A DNA stretch of 64,000 nucleotides. Source: Bacillus sp. SB49. GTDB taxonomy: Bacteria; Bacillota; Bacilli; Bacillales; Halobacillaceae. This document shows positions 34,058-42,869 of the stretch, in pieces; positions within the stretch are counted from its first letter, which is position 1, and every line of letters begins with the position of its first letter. The DNA is taken from assembly GCF_000469135.2 (NCBI RefSeq), contig NZ_CP048117.1, forward strand, positions 1,029,501 to 1,093,500, read 5' to 3'. The notes under the pieces were generated by a model that saw nothing but the letters and a program-made list of their open reading frames with translations, did no database searches and had not been told where the DNA came from. Made by a program: the position numbers and the translations under genes.

Positions 34058-36975
34058 AAATCCTCGAGTGGAAAATTTACGGATTCGGAAAATGGAACGA
34101 CCAGTCGATGGAGCTCTCCACTACTCAGGTGAACCTGTTAACCGGCCCGAATGAAGCAGGTAAGTCGACGTTGTATCAATTCATCCTGTTCATGCTTTTC
34201 GGTATGAATCCAAAACAAAGAGAACGTTATCTGCCGAAATCCGGCGGAGCAATGGGGGGGCGGTTGGTGATAGAGACGGAAACAGAAGGGGTCGTATCGA
34301 TCGAGCGCATCCATGATCGTCATAACGGCCGTGCCGTCTGTAGGATGGAAACAGGGGAAGAATATGGGGAAGAATGGTTAGGAGAGCTTCTCGGAGCCGC
34401 TGATCGGCATGTGTATCAATCGATATTCAGCTTCAATTCTGAAGACCTTCTTTCCCTGGAGGAAGTTACCGGAGAAAATCTTGGCGAGTTACTGCTGAAT
34501 ATCGGTCTCACAGGGTCCGACGAAATTTATCAAACTGAGAAATGGTTGGAGAAGATGACGGAAGACCGTTTTAAGCCGAAAGGGAGAAAGCCGATCATTA
34601 ACGAGCAGCTGCAACGATTGGAAACTCTCGATTGCGAGCGAAGAGCGGCTGAAATGGAAGAGAAAGATTACCGGCGATTCCTGGAGGAAGAGAAGCGTAC
34701 GCGCGAGGAGCTCGATTATCTTGACCAAGCGTGGCAGGAGAATTTGAACCGTCTATACAGAGCACAGCAGCTAATCAAAGCGAGGCCGGTGCTGCTGCAG
34801 TATCACCAAACGAAGGAAGAGGCGGAAGGCAAAGATAAGAACCTCCCCTTCCCGGTGTCCGGAAGAGAACGTTACCAGCAGTTAAGAGAATCTCTGCTTC
34901 CGTTAGAGTCGGAACAAAGAATGCTGGAAAGCAGGATAGAAGAGCTGAGAGAGGAACAGGCGGAACTCCTGGACAAGGTGGATGAAGATATGGGGGGGTT
35001 GGCCCCGTCTGTTTTAGCTGAAAAAGAGGGTTACGAGAGGCTCAGCCATGAACAGGAACAGTTGGAAGAGCGCCGACTGTCCTTGAATGAATCTGTCAAC
35101 AGGGACTTGAAGAATATGGATGTTCCGGTGGGAGTGGAGGAACTCGACGAGTATACTCTGCCTTTCTATATTGAGGAAACATGGCGTGATCTACATGCAG
35201 AGTCCCAAATGGTGGAGCAGGAAGAGCGTCGTATAGAAGAACAGTGGACGGAGATGTCGCGGACTTTTGATCGTGTAGAAGTCCGAAAGGCAGAGATCGA
35301 GGAAGAACGGATCAGCAGGGATCAGCGGGACAGGTATGAAAAGCAGATAGAAGCTGCTTATGAGTCGGCTGCCGCTTCCAATCCGGACAGACAGGGACGT
35401 ACGACAAAGGATCAGCTCTATAAACGGAGAACGGTTGGTGCAGGTGCAGCTGTGGGTTTTGTCCTGTTTATCGGTATTCTGATTGCATCAGGCGCTGGTA
35501 ATGGATGGTTTTATCTACTCCTCCTTGGACTCGCCGCCATAAGCGGAGCAGCCGCCTTTATGAGTCATAAAAGGATCCGCATCCTCGCTGTATCTGCGGC
35601 AAATAAGCTTCCTATATCCCCGCACGGTCTGGAGGAAGCGAGAAGACAGATGAAGAGAGAGGAAAAGCTTCAGGCGGAGTGGGAACATTTGCACCAACAA
35701 TGGAAACGACTCAGCCAAGAGGAGATTCGACTTGAGGAAAAGCGCAGCCATTTGTCGCAGAGAAAGAATAGACTGGACGCCGGCATCGACGAACAGAAAA
35801 GTCTGTACCCATTCCTGACATCGTTGCAGCTCGCTTATTGGGAAAAACTCTATCATCTATTGACGAGAGCCCGGGATAAGAAGTTGGAGTTGAATCAAAC
35901 GGTGAAGAGAATGGAAGAGAATAGAGAGCAGCTTCTTCTTTCTGAAGAGCGGCTGAAAGCTTTTCATCACCAGATGAATTGGGAATTTAACTCGAAGGAT
36001 GTGCAGAGAGGATGGCAGCGGCTCTCGGACTGGATTCATGAGCAGGAAAGGATCGATGAAAGAAGGCAGCAGCTGGAACAATCCATTTTAGGAATGAAGG
36101 AAAAGGCGAAAACCTGCCTGGATCGGATGAAAGTCTATCAGGATAAAAAGTATGAGCTTTTTTCCATGGCAGGTGTTGATAAGGAAGAAGACTTCCTGTT
36201 GAAGTCGAAGGAGAAAGAGGAAGCAGAAGATCTTCACGCACGGCTTTATGAACTCGGACAAAGAGTGGAGGGAATGCTGTCGGACGAAGAGCAGCAGGAA
36301 TACGCCGTATGGTCGATGGTCCCTGACGAATCGTTTCTTCATGCAACAGTGGAGAAATTTCAGGCAGAGAAAGAGCAGCTGGAAGCGAAGAAGAAAGATA
36401 CCCAGAAATTGCTTGTGGAAACGACAAGCAAGCTTCAATCACTGGAACGTTCCGGTCGGCGCTCGGAAACGGCACATCGTTTTCAAACAGAGAAAGACCG
36501 CCTTCAGGAACAAGTGAAAGAGTGGGCGAAATATCAAATGGCACTTCAGTTTCTTAGAAAAACCAAGCAAGCGTACAAGGATGGCTATCTACCTCGTGTG
36601 ATGGATGCGGCGGAACGTTATTTTCATAAGCTTACGAAGGGCAAGTACGGGGAGATTTTTCTTTCGGAAGGTACGGAGGTTATACAGGTAAGGGATGGGG
36701 ATGGCGTCGTCTACAATCCTGAAGAACTATCCAGAGGTACGAGGGACCAGTTGTATGTTTCCTTCCGTCTTGCCTTGGCGGAAACCATGGCGGATTCGTT
36801 CCAGCTTCCGTTTCTTGTGGATGATGCGTTTGTCCATTTTGATAAGGATCGTCTTGATACGATGCTGCAGATTCTGGAAGATATTTCTTTGAGGAATCAG
36901 GTGCTGCTTTTCTCATGGAGAAGCGACTTGTCTGTGCATTTCCGCTCTGCCCATACGATCGAGTTAACATCGTAA
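34054..36975 (+). CDS. yhaN: SMC-like AAA ATPase YhaN (Rad50/SbcC-like)
   Basis: The 973-residue protein has Walker A GPNEAGKST near residue 35 and long coiled coils (about 190-450 and 510-800). Two membrane-like helices lie in the middle (about 462-500, GFVLFIGILIASG...FYLLLLGLAAISG). The C-terminal ATPase half carries the signature ELSRGTRDQLYVSFRLALAE and Walker B LPFLVDDAFVHFD. The hydrophobic hairpin where SbcC and Rad50 have a zinc hook is characteristic of YhaN. The GTG start overlaps the yhaO TGA. It pairs with YhaO; yhaM, which follows in B. subtilis, is absent here. Confidence 0.92.
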   Translation: MKILEWKIYGFGKWNDQSMELSTTQVNLLTGPNEAGKSTLYQFILFMLFGMNPKQRERYLPKSGGAMGGRLVIETETEGVVSIERIHDRHNGRAVCRMETGEEYGEEWLGELLGAADRHVYQSIFSFNSEDLLSLEEVTGENLGELLLNIGLTGSDEIYQTEKWLEKMTEDRFKPKGRKPIINEQLQRLETLDCERRAAEMEEKDYRRFLEEEKRTREELDYLDQAWQENLNRLYRAQQLIKARPVLLQYHQTKEEAEGKDKNLPFPVSGRERYQQLRESLLPLESEQRMLESRIEELREEQAELLDKVDEDMGGLAPSVLAEKEGYERLSHEQEQLEERRLSLNESVNRDLKNMDVPVGVEELDEYTLPFYIEETWRDLHAESQMVEQEERRIEEQWTEMSRTFDRVEVRKAEIEEERISRDQRDRYEKQIEAAYESAAASNPDRQGRTTKDQLYKRRTVGAGAAVGFVLFIGILIASGAGNGWFYLLLLGLAAISGAAAFMSHKRIRILAVSAANKLPISPHGLEEARRQMKREEKLQAEWEHLHQQWKRLSQEEIRLEEKRSHLSQRKNRLDAGIDEQKSLYPFLTSLQLAYWEKLYHLLTRARDKKLELNQTVKRMEENREQLLLSEERLKAFHHQMNWEFNSKDVQRGWQRLSDWIHEQERIDERRQQLEQSILGMKEKAKTCLDRMKVYQDKKYELFSMAGVDKEEDFLLKSKEKEEAEDLHARLYELGQRVEGMLSDEEQQEYAVWSMVPDESFLHATVEKFQAEKEQLEAKKKDTQKLLVETTSKLQSLERSGRRSETAHRFQTEKDRLQEQVKEWAKYQMALQFLRKTKQAYKDGYLPRVMDAAERYFHKLTKGKYGEIFLSEGTEVIQVRDGDGVVYNPEELSRGTRDQLYVSFRLALAETMADSFQLPFLVDDAFVHFDKDRLDTMLQILEDISLRNQVLLFSWRSDLSVHFRSAHTIELTS

Positions 36976-37067
36976 TAAAAAGGATGGTGCTCTGCTTATG
37001 CGCACGATGCCGTATGATGGAACATGTGTGGAAGTGGAGCATTTTATATGGACAGGAGAAATAAAGA

Positions 37068-38330
37068 ATGAAGTGGAAAGACTGGGATAGAAATTTAAAG
37101 ATACGTTTGTTTGGAGAAGGGACGATGAATGTACTGTTCTGGGCATTCTTCCCTTTCATGACCATCTTTTTTGAACGTTCTTTCGGAAAAGATCAAGCCG
37201 GCCTGATGTTGATCATGTCACAGGCATTTTCGGTCGTCGCCAGTCTGACCGGCGGCTATTGTGCCGATCGTTTCGGCCGAAAGAAGATGATGGTTTTCTC
37301 AGCTCTTGGAGAATGCGGGGCATTCGTGCTGTTTGCTGCTGCGAATTCCCCCTGGCTGGATTCACCTTGGTTGACCTTCACGGCTTTCAGCCTGCTCGGG
37401 GTTTTCGGAGCGTTATACTGGCCGGCTTCGCACGCAATGGTGGCGGATGTCGTGGAAGAGAAGCACCGCGCAGGTGTTTTCGCTGTGTTCTATACGTCCA
37501 TTAATATCGCGGTCGTCATCGGACCGTTGATCGGGAGTTACGTTTTCTATGAGCACCGATTTGAGATGCTTTTGACAGGGATCGTCGTTACCGCAGTGCT
37601 TGCCTTTGTGCTTTGGTATTTCCTTGAAGAAACGGTGCAGGTGAAAGAGCGTCATAAAACAGAGGGGAAAGGGTTCTTTGCCGTCTTATGGGAGGAATTG
37701 GCTGCTTACAGACTCATCGCAACGGACAAGCTGTTCCTCTTGTTCATTGTGGCCGGTGTCCTCGTCGCTCAAACATTCATGCAGCTTGATTTATTGATAG
37801 CTGTGTACACAAGTGAAGTCATCGATAATCAAACCCTGCTTGCATTCGGGAATTGGGAATGGACCGTTTCCGGCGAAAGGGCCTTCGGTTTGATTTTGGC
37901 TGAAAATGGCCTGCTTGTTGCTTTGTTCACGGTCATTGTCACCAGATGGATGACTCGTTATAAAGAAAAATGGGTTTTTATCGGTTCGAGTCTCTTGTAC
38001 GCATGCGGGATTGTTTTGTACGGTTTCACGCAATCCATTTGGGTATTTGTCCTCGCCATGGCACTCTTTACGTTTGCTGAATTGATGGTCGTCGGTATAC
38101 AGGAGAGCTTTGTATCGAAGCTTGCCCCGGAAGATATGCGCGGTCAATATTTCTCAGCTGCATCGTTGAGGTTTACCCTCGGGCGTTTATTAGCACCATT
38201 CAGCCTCATCCTCTCCAACTACTTAGGCTTTACCATGACCTTTGTATTGTTAGGAGTCTTCGCTTTGTTGAGTGCCGGAGTATATAGTGTCATGTTTCAC
38301 AGGCTGGAGAAAAAGGAAAGTGCAGCTTAA
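37068..38330 (+). CDS. MFS transporter (drug-efflux type)
   Basis: This 420-residue major facilitator has 12 helices, the loop 2-3 signature GGYCADRFGRKKMM near residue 63 and a central cytosolic linker around residue 190-210. It resembles the DHA1/MdtH-like multidrug branch. GGACAGGAGAAATAAAGA precedes the ATG. It sits where B. subtilis has yhaM, between yhaN and yhaL, so it may be an insertion that displaced yhaM. Confidence 0.88.
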   Translation: MKWKDWDRNLKIRLFGEGTMNVLFWAFFPFMTIFFERSFGKDQAGLMLIMSQAFSVVASLTGGYCADRFGRKKMMVFSALGECGAFVLFAAANSPWLDSPWLTFTAFSLLGVFGALYWPASHAMVADVVEEKHRAGVFAVFYTSINIAVVIGPLIGSYVFYEHRFEMLLTGIVVTAVLAFVLWYFLEETVQVKERHKTEGKGFFAVLWEELAAYRLIATDKLFLLFIVAGVLVAQTFMQLDLLIAVYTSEVIDNQTLLAFGNWEWTVSGERAFGLILAENGLLVALFTVIVTRWMTRYKEKWVFIGSSLLYACGIVLYGFTQSIWVFVLAMALFTFAELMVVGIQESFVSKLAPEDMRGQYFSAASLRFTLGRLLAPFSLILSNYLGFTMTFVLLGVFALLSAGVYSVMFHRLEKKESAA

Positions 38331-38402
38331 TGGAGAAGCTTGTTCATAAACTACTTCTTTCCTACATAAGATAGTGACAAATGGGATAGGGAGGATATAT
38401 CC

Positions 38403-38594
38403 ATGCTATTCGGATTTCCAATTTGGGTCATCTTGTGTGTTGTTTTTATATTTTTAAGCGGCTATATGGCATTCCGTGCAATGAAAGCGGAGCAGAGTCT
38501 GGAGCAGGAACATATCGAGAGGGAAGGGCAAGTGTATTTAAAGCGGATGGAACAGGAACGGGAGCGGAAGAAGAAGGCAGTCGTTTCCAAATGA
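38403..38594 (+). CDS. yhaL: Sporulation protein YhaL
   Basis: The 63-residue protein has one N-terminal membrane helix (PIWVILCVVFIFLSGYMAFRA) and a charged cytosolic helix (HIEREGQVYLKRMEQERERKK). Its length, layout and position beside prsA match B. subtilis YhaL, a small sporulation-linked protein of unknown biochemical role. ATAGGGAGGATATATCC precedes the ATG. Confidence 0.85.
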   Translation: MLFGFPIWVILCVVFIFLSGYMAFRAMKAEQSLEQEHIEREGQVYLKRMEQERERKKKAVVSK

Positions 38595-38626
38595 AAAGCC
38601 AGGTGAATGCTCACCTGGCTTTTTTG
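38594..38626. terminator. Bidirectional terminator, yhaL / prsA
   Basis: AAAAGCCAGGTGA / TCACCTGGCTTTT with a 4-base loop and T runs on both strands. Confidence 0.92.
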
Positions 38627-38634
38627 ATGGAGTA

Positions 38635-39525
38635 TTATTCTTCTGTCTGCTGCTCGGAATCGGCTTCTTCTTTATCGAAAAGATCTTTGAATTGGTCGAT
38701 TTTCACATCAGGATTGGCATCCTCGATGATTTGATCCATTTTTTCCTGAATGGCAGCTTGATCGAGCTTGCTGCTCTTCAGTGTGCGTTCAATTTCAGCT
38801 TTTTCATCTTCGTAAGAACCTACGTCTTCCACCTCACGCGTATCTGTAAGTTTGATGATGTGGAATCCATAAGAAGTTTGGACAGGGTCACTTACTTCGC
38901 CTTTTTCCAATCCGTATGCAGCATCTTCAAACTCTTCAACCATTTGTCCCGGACCGAACCAGCCGAGTTCTCCACCGCTCTCTGCACTTGTATCTGTGGA
39001 GTATTCTTTCGCAAGCTCAGCAAAATCTCCCCCGTCGGCAAGTTTCTGCTCGACTTCCTTCGCTGTTTCTTCATCTTCTACAAGGATATGGCTCGCTTGA
39101 AGTTCCGTCTTCATGCGGTCATAATATTCCTTCACTTCTTCTTCTTTGACTTCGATGTCCTCAGTCGCTGCTTTTTCCTGCAGTAGGCTTAAACGAAGCG
39201 TTTCTTTGAATTCATCTTCATCTTTAATATTGCTCTGTTTCAGAAGGTCTTCAAATTGATCACCGGTTTGGTCTTTGATCTTCTGCAATTCTTTGTCGAC
39301 TTCCTCATCGGAAACTTCGTAGTTGCTCTTCAGCACTTCTTCCAGGACAAGTTGATTCAGGACTTGCTCTCCAGCCTGGTTTTGCAGTTCCTGGTAGAAC
39401 TCTTCCTTCGTCACTTCTCCATCTTTTGTTTTCACGACCGCTTCGGACTCATCGGCATCCGATGAACATGCGGACAGGGTAAGTACACTTGCTGCTAAGG
39501 CAGCACTTATGACTATTTTCTTCAT
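38635..39525 (-). CDS. prsA: Foldase lipoprotein PrsA
   Basis: The 296-residue lipoprotein has a signal peptide ending in LTLSACSS (lipid Cys near residue 20). A SurA-like helical N-domain is followed by a parvulin peptidyl-prolyl isomerase domain (about residues 135-230: ASHILVEDEETAKEV, GELGWFGPGQMVEEFEDAAY, TSYGFHIIKLTD) and an acidic C-terminal tail. It folds secreted proteins on the outer membrane face. TTAGGAGTGTCCAAGCT precedes the ATG. In B. subtilis ScoC (encoded nearby) and wall-stress systems influence secretion genes. Confidence 0.95.
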   Translation of the reverse strand: MKKIVISAALAASVLTLSACSSDADESEAVVKTKDGEVTKEEFYQELQNQAGEQVLNQLVLEEVLKSNYEVSDEEVDKELQKIKDQTGDQFEDLLKQSNIKDEDEFKETLRLSLLQEKAATEDIEVKEEEVKEYYDRMKTELQASHILVEDEETAKEVEQKLADGGDFAELAKEYSTDTSAESGGELGWFGPGQMVEEFEDAAYGLEKGEVSDPVQTSYGFHIIKLTDTREVEDVGSYEDEKAEIERTLKSSKLDQAAIQEKMDQIIEDANPDVKIDQFKDLFDKEEADSEQQTEE

Positions 39526-39714
39526 AGCTTGGACACTCCTAAACCTGTAATGTAGTTTTCCTGACGTAGAGGTTTTATCTTAACAGCCTATGAGTTAATA
39601 TAACATATTTTCCTTCGTCAGTTCTATATGGACCCTATAAAATGTGTGAATAATTGGTTAATCGACGTTTTTCTTATAGCAGAAGGGGGAATAAGAAGTG
39701 GATGCGATGGAAGA

Positions 39715-39755
39715 CATAAAAAAACAGGCCGGGTTAGGAGAACCTGCCTGCCTGC
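39715..39755 (-). terminator. Terminator of the 60-residue membrane protein gene
   Basis: On the minus strand AGGCAGGTT / AACCCGGCCT pairs and is followed by TTTTTTT. The 230 bases between here and prsA hold this hairpin and the prsA promoter region; I see no further gene. Confidence 0.65.
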
Positions 39756-39758
39756 TTC

Positions 39759-39941
39759 TTATAGTGTATTCAGTACTTCCACATATGATGAAATCAATAA
39801 GATTGTAATCAACACATTAATAGTCCGGAAGACGCGGGTTTGCTTTTCATTCGACATTTTCGTCTTTAAGCATAAGGAATGAGTGAGTGAATTAAACACG
39901 AATAGAATGACGAGCGCGTACAAGCTGAATCCAATTGCCAT
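39759..39941 (-). CDS. Small two-helix membrane protein
   Basis: The 60-residue hydrophobic protein has two membrane helices (FSLYALVILFVFNSLTHSL and INVLITILLISSYVEVL) around a basic loop. AAAGGAGGTTCTTCAAC precedes the ATG, a very good site. Its place after prsA is that of B. subtilis yhaK, but I cannot confirm sequence identity. Confidence 0.65.
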   Translation of the reverse strand: MAIGFSLYALVILFVFNSLTHSLCLKTKMSNEKQTRVFRTINVLITILLISSYVEVLNTL

Positions 39942-40023
39942 GTTGAAGAACCTCCTTTATTCCCTATGAAACTACTCTATCAAAATTTGGATGGAATGAA
40001 CAGAAAAAACACCCCTCATGATA

Positions 40024-40056
40024 AAAAACAGCGCCCCTTTTAACGGGCGCTGTTTT
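40024..40056 (-). terminator. Terminator of the DUF3267 gene
   Basis: AAACAGCGCCC / GGGCGCTGTTT stem with T runs, five bases past the stop codon. Confidence 0.88.
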
Positions 40057-40060
40057 ATTG

Positions 40061-40612
40061 TCACGCTTTAGGCTGGTGGATAAGGATGTCGTATCCTTCC
40101 TTGGCGTTTTCGATCAGGCATTTCTTCGGTGCTTTCGCGAAATGATTCAGATAAAGGTAATCCGGGAAAGACAGGCCGATGTTCACAGATGCCAGCAGGA
40201 CAAAGTAAGCGAAGTAGTGAGGGAACATATATCCCATGATCAACGCCGGAAACGTAATTAACATCGTTGGCGCAAGAGCCATAGCGATGGATGTCTGTTT
40301 CGAAAGCTTTGTCTTGCATTGGTAGGTGAAAGTCGGAACGCATCTTTTCTTGACCCGGAACTTAACGTGCAGCCTCTTATAACTAAGAATAAGTGGCAGC
40401 ATGTGCATCAGCCGGTGAATCGACGGCAGAAAGAACATCAGTAATAGAAATGGCAGAAAGCCTCGATCGTTCACATCGTGGCTGCCATGAATCATGGAAA
40501 AAGGCAGATACAAAAGTAAAAACGACAGTAAACCTGTCATGAAAGACATGAGTAAAAGACGATTCAAGCCGAATTCTTTATTGATGTTGACTGATTTCCA
40601 GCAGTTCATCAT
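40061..40612 (-). CDS. DUF3267-family membrane protein, degenerate zinc motif
   Basis: The 183-residue protein has four membrane helices (residues ~20-40, 50-75, 110-130, 135-155). The pattern matches DUF3267 membrane proteins, predicted zincin-like. The expected HELxH helix reads HRLMHML, so the catalytic Glu is Arg. It is probably the counterpart of B. subtilis yhaJ by position. GGGAGGGATTCTT precedes tandem ATGs. The 228-base gap upstream, shared with the divergent yhaI, is AT-rich promoter DNA without another gene. Confidence 0.72.
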   Translation of the reverse strand: MMNCWKSVNINKEFGLNRLLLMSFMTGLLSFLLLYLPFSMIHGSHDVNDRGFLPFLLLMFFLPSIHRLMHMLPLILSYKRLHVKFRVKKRCVPTFTYQCKTKLSKQTSIAMALAPTMLITFPALIMGYMFPHYFAYFVLLASVNIGLSFPDYLYLNHFAKAPKKCLIENAKEGYDILIHQPKA

Positions 40613-40840
40613 AAGAATCCCTCCCTTGCTACTAAAAATGGTGTAATTGTATAATGAATATCAATAAGATATGTTTGATTGTTTGACAGCCGATTAAGCG
40701 GCACAAATGGAATAATAGTATGTTTCTACACAAAAAGCAATAGGTTTTATGTAAAAAAATGATTGTCTTTTAAACTTGCAGGGAACGGATAGGTAACCCC
40801 TGTAAATAAAGCGTTAACAAGGCGTTGTGGAGGGAAGATT

Positions 40841-41173
40841 GTGAATAAAGAAAATAATGGGGATTTATGTGCGTTTCATTTGCAGTTGCTGCTGGACGTG
40901 GAAGAGATGGATAGATATCCTTTTACAAGGCTGGTTATTGATCGGGAAGTGACAAAGAGGGAGTATCGGCAGACGATGCACCTGCTGGATACGTTAGAAG
41001 CTCGCTATGAACAGGAGAAGGAAATCGGATTGATGGATCATACGCCGCTGCTGCTGCACTATGCCGGGATGCTCTGTCCCAAGCTCCCTGTCGGCGAATC
41101 CTTGGAAGCTCTTTTAGAAGAAGGATTGTACGAAGAGTTGATCAGCAGACTATTACTACTACATAAACCATAA
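40841..41173 (+). CDS. yhaI: DUF1878 protein YhaI
   Basis: The 110-residue helical acidic protein (FHLQLLLDVEEMDRYPFTRL, then VIDREVTKREYRQTMHLLDTL) fits the DUF1878 family, known from B. subtilis YhaI next to scoC. Function is unknown. A GTG start follows GTGGAGGGAAGATT. It is convergent with scoC across a bidirectional terminator. Confidence 0.85.
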   Translation: MNKENNGDLCAFHLQLLLDVEEMDRYPFTRLVIDREVTKREYRQTMHLLDTLEARYEQEKEIGLMDHTPLLLHYAGMLCPKLPVGESLEALLEEGLYEELISRLLLLHKP

Positions 41174-41213
41174 AAAACCCTTTCCCCGAATCGGTTCGAG
41201 GAAAGGGTTTTTT
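41172..41213. terminator. Bidirectional terminator, yhaI / scoC
   Basis: AAAAACCCTTTCC / GGAAAGGGTTTTT with a 14-base loop. Confidence 0.9.
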
Positions 41214-41225
41214 ATTGCCTGTTAT

Positions 41226-41798
41226 TTACGAAGATTTAGACTGTTGCTTGTAACTTTCGATATCCGTAGGCTGTTTGATGTTTGTCTCCTGCTCAATATT
41301 CTCAAGAGAACGTTCTAGAATTTCCATATATTCATCTCCGTAGATCTCTTTAATCAGGGCAGATAAATCAAGGAATTCCGGTAATTTCCCATACATTTCT
41401 GTCATCGGCATCACACCACGCAGCACAGAATTATCTTCTGGATTGTATTCATTTAGTGTTGCTTCCAACAGTTCGATTCCGTCTGCAGTCAATTCCACGT
41501 ACGTGTTTCTCTTATCATTTTCCCGTTTGGAAAACTGCAGAAGGCCTCGCTCTTCCATTTTCTTCGAGAAATTGAAGGCAGTGGATACATGCATGACTCC
41601 ATATTTTGAAATCTCTGAGATGCTCGCACCTTTTAAATGGTAAGCAATCCATAAAATATGGTGTTCATTAATGTTCAACTGGAACGGCTTAATCCAATCT
41701 TGCCAATCCTTTTCGATGGCTTTCCAAAGCGCCTTGGACAACTGCGCCATTTTATGACTATAGAAAATCGCCTCTCGCTTGGAAACTTTATCCTTCAT
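41226..41798 (-). CDS. scoC: MarR-family transition-state regulator ScoC (Hpr)
   Basis: The 190-residue winged-helix regulator has [27 protein letters not shown] at the N-terminus and recognition region [30 protein letters not shown], the Hpr signature. The wing is [14 protein letters not shown], with a helical C-terminal extension. In B. subtilis it represses extracellular proteases, oligopeptide uptake and sporulation genes. AAGGTGAGATGT sets the ATG at 41798, 15 codons inside the open frame. The 400-base upstream region is AT-rich with several GATATAAT-like stretches. Confidence 0.92.
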   Translation of the reverse strand: MKDKVSKREAIFYSHKMAQLSKALWKAIEKDWQDWIKPFQLNINEHHILWIAYHLKGASISEISKYGVMHVSTAFNFSKKMEERGLLQFSKRENDKRNTYVELTADGIELLEATLNEYNPEDNSVLRGVMPMTEMYGKLPEFLDLSALIKEIYGDEYMEILERSLENIEQETNIKQPTDIESYKQQSKSS

Positions 41799-41969
41799 AC
41801 ATCTCACCTTCTTTTGGTTTTGTATTAGCTTATATTTTGACACGTTTGTCCTAACATAAAAAGATATAATGCGTTAGTTTACGATGATATCTTTCTCCAC
41901 TATTAATGATATAAAATTTCTATGAATTATCAAGATATAATGTGCTGATATAGTATAAAAATTTCTCGA

Positions 41970-42006
41970 AGCCGGGTGTCCTCTCTTATGGAACACTTTC
42001 CCGAGA
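41970..42006. repeat. Hairpin in the scoC-yhaH intergenic region
   Basis: TCTCG-(5)-GGGTGT-CC pairs with GG-AACAC-TTT-CCCGAGA. It lacks a T tract on either strand. The surrounding gap 41800-42203 holds no convincing gene other than the tiny ORF at 42204. Confidence 0.4.
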
Positions 42007-42035
42007 TTGACGATTTCAAACTATAAATGTATAGG
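42007..42035 (+). promoter_or_regulatory. Putative sigma-A promoter in the scoC-yhaH gap
   Basis: TTGACG, a 17-base spacer and TATAGG on the plus strand, pointing at a tiny ORF at 42204; RNA would start near 42042. Confidence 0.4.
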
Positions 42036-42203
42036 TATTTTAACATAAATTGGTTCGTTTTGGATGGAAGCTTCAAGGTTTTGGGTCAAAATACATTTTT
42101 TAAAGTATGGAGGATTTCATTTTCCATTCGTTCCATGGAATTTGAGTCGTTTCAGAATCTTTTTAAAAAAACAGACGTGAAGAACAAAAGGGGAGTATCG
42201 CTC

Positions 42204-42275
42204 GTGAAAAATCTGCATAGAGCTGAAATCGACCAAGCCCTATCTGATATACACTCCAAACAGACGGCTGAATAA
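42204..42275 (+). CDS. Possible 23-residue microprotein
   Basis: GTG start after AAAAGGGGAGTATCGCTC; the product is MKNLHRAEIDQALSDIHSKQ plus three residues, an amphipathic helix by eye. A promoter-like sequence lies 170 bases upstream. It overlaps no other gene but its 3' end abuts the yhaH terminator. Support is only the ribosome site and promoter pattern. Confidence 0.25.
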   Translation: MKNLHRAEIDQALSDIHSKQTAE

Positions 42276-42305
42276 AAAAGAATCCCGCTTCATGCAGCGG
42301 GATTC
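42273..42305 (-). terminator. Terminator of yhaH
   Basis: GAATCCCGCT / AGCGGGATTC followed by TTTTTT on the minus strand. Confidence 0.88.
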
Positions 42306-42313
42306 CGTGTCGT

Positions 42314-42721
42314 TTACTGGTGGTTAATGACTTCATGACTTGGCTGGGTTGTGTGGCCCGGCTGTTCTGCTTTGGCCTTCTCTTCCAGCTCTTTCAAGCT
42401 TTCTTCGATCTGTTCCAAGTACTTTTGAATGTTCTTCTGATGAGGCTCTACGGTACGCTTCCAGCCTTCAATGGAAGTCTTCACGTCTTCGGAAAGCTCT
42501 TTGATCAGCTCCGCGCCTTCTTTGGAAGTCTGAGCAATCTGATCCTTCAACTGGAATCCTTCTTCTTTCAAACTGAGGACGGTGTTCTTCAAACTCTCAC
42601 TCCTCAGTTTCGCGTTCTCCCTGAAGTCCCGCCCGGAAGAAGGCGTATTAAGCAGGGTGTAAATGGCTGCTGCCGTACCTCCGACAAGAAAACCTAAAGC
42701 TAATGATTTACCGTTTGGCAT
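42314..42721 (-). CDS. yhaH: YtxH-domain protein YhaH
   Basis: The 135-residue protein starts with a glycine-rich membrane helix (LALGFLVGGTAAAIYTLL, then NTPSSGRDFRENA), the YtxH signature. It continues as an amphipathic coiled coil to about residue 115, ending in a His/Gln-rich tail. YtxH-type proteins are small stress-linked membrane-anchored proteins of unknown role. GAAAGGAGACGGAAT precedes the ATG. It lies between scoC and trpP, as in B. subtilis. Confidence 0.88.
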   Translation of the reverse strand: MPNGKSLALGFLVGGTAAAIYTLLNTPSSGRDFRENAKLRSESLKNTVLSLKEEGFQLKDQIAQTSKEGAELIKELSEDVKTSIEGWKRTVEPHQKNIQKYLEQIEESLKELEEKAKAEQPGHTTQPSHEVINHQ

Positions 42722-42826
42722 ATTCCGTCTCCTTTCGAAAATGGCTCTTATTTATATTTTCTCTTAATATGTATGATTGAAACATGAAAAACAACAAAAA
42801 ATTCCTTGCTCCTCGAAGTAGTAAAC

Positions 42827-42854
42827 CAAGGGCACTACGCCCGTAGTGCCCTTG
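42827..42854 (-). terminator. Terminator of trpP
   Basis: A perfect 12-bp stem, CAAGGGCACTAC / GTAGTGCCCTTG, lies after the trpP stop; the T tract is weak. Confidence 0.7.
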
Positions 42855-42869
42855 CAGCATCCTCTGCTG

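Noticed and set aside
36998-37090. 30-codon ORF beginning MRTMPYDGTCVEVEH between yhaN and the MFS gene
   Set aside because: The ribosome site is mediocre and it overlaps the start of the well-supported MFS gene in another frame.
39698-39808. 36-codon plus-strand ORF with a good AAGGGGGAATAAGAA site
   Set aside because: It runs antisense through the terminator and 3' end of the 60-residue membrane protein gene; its middle is just the terminator hairpin.
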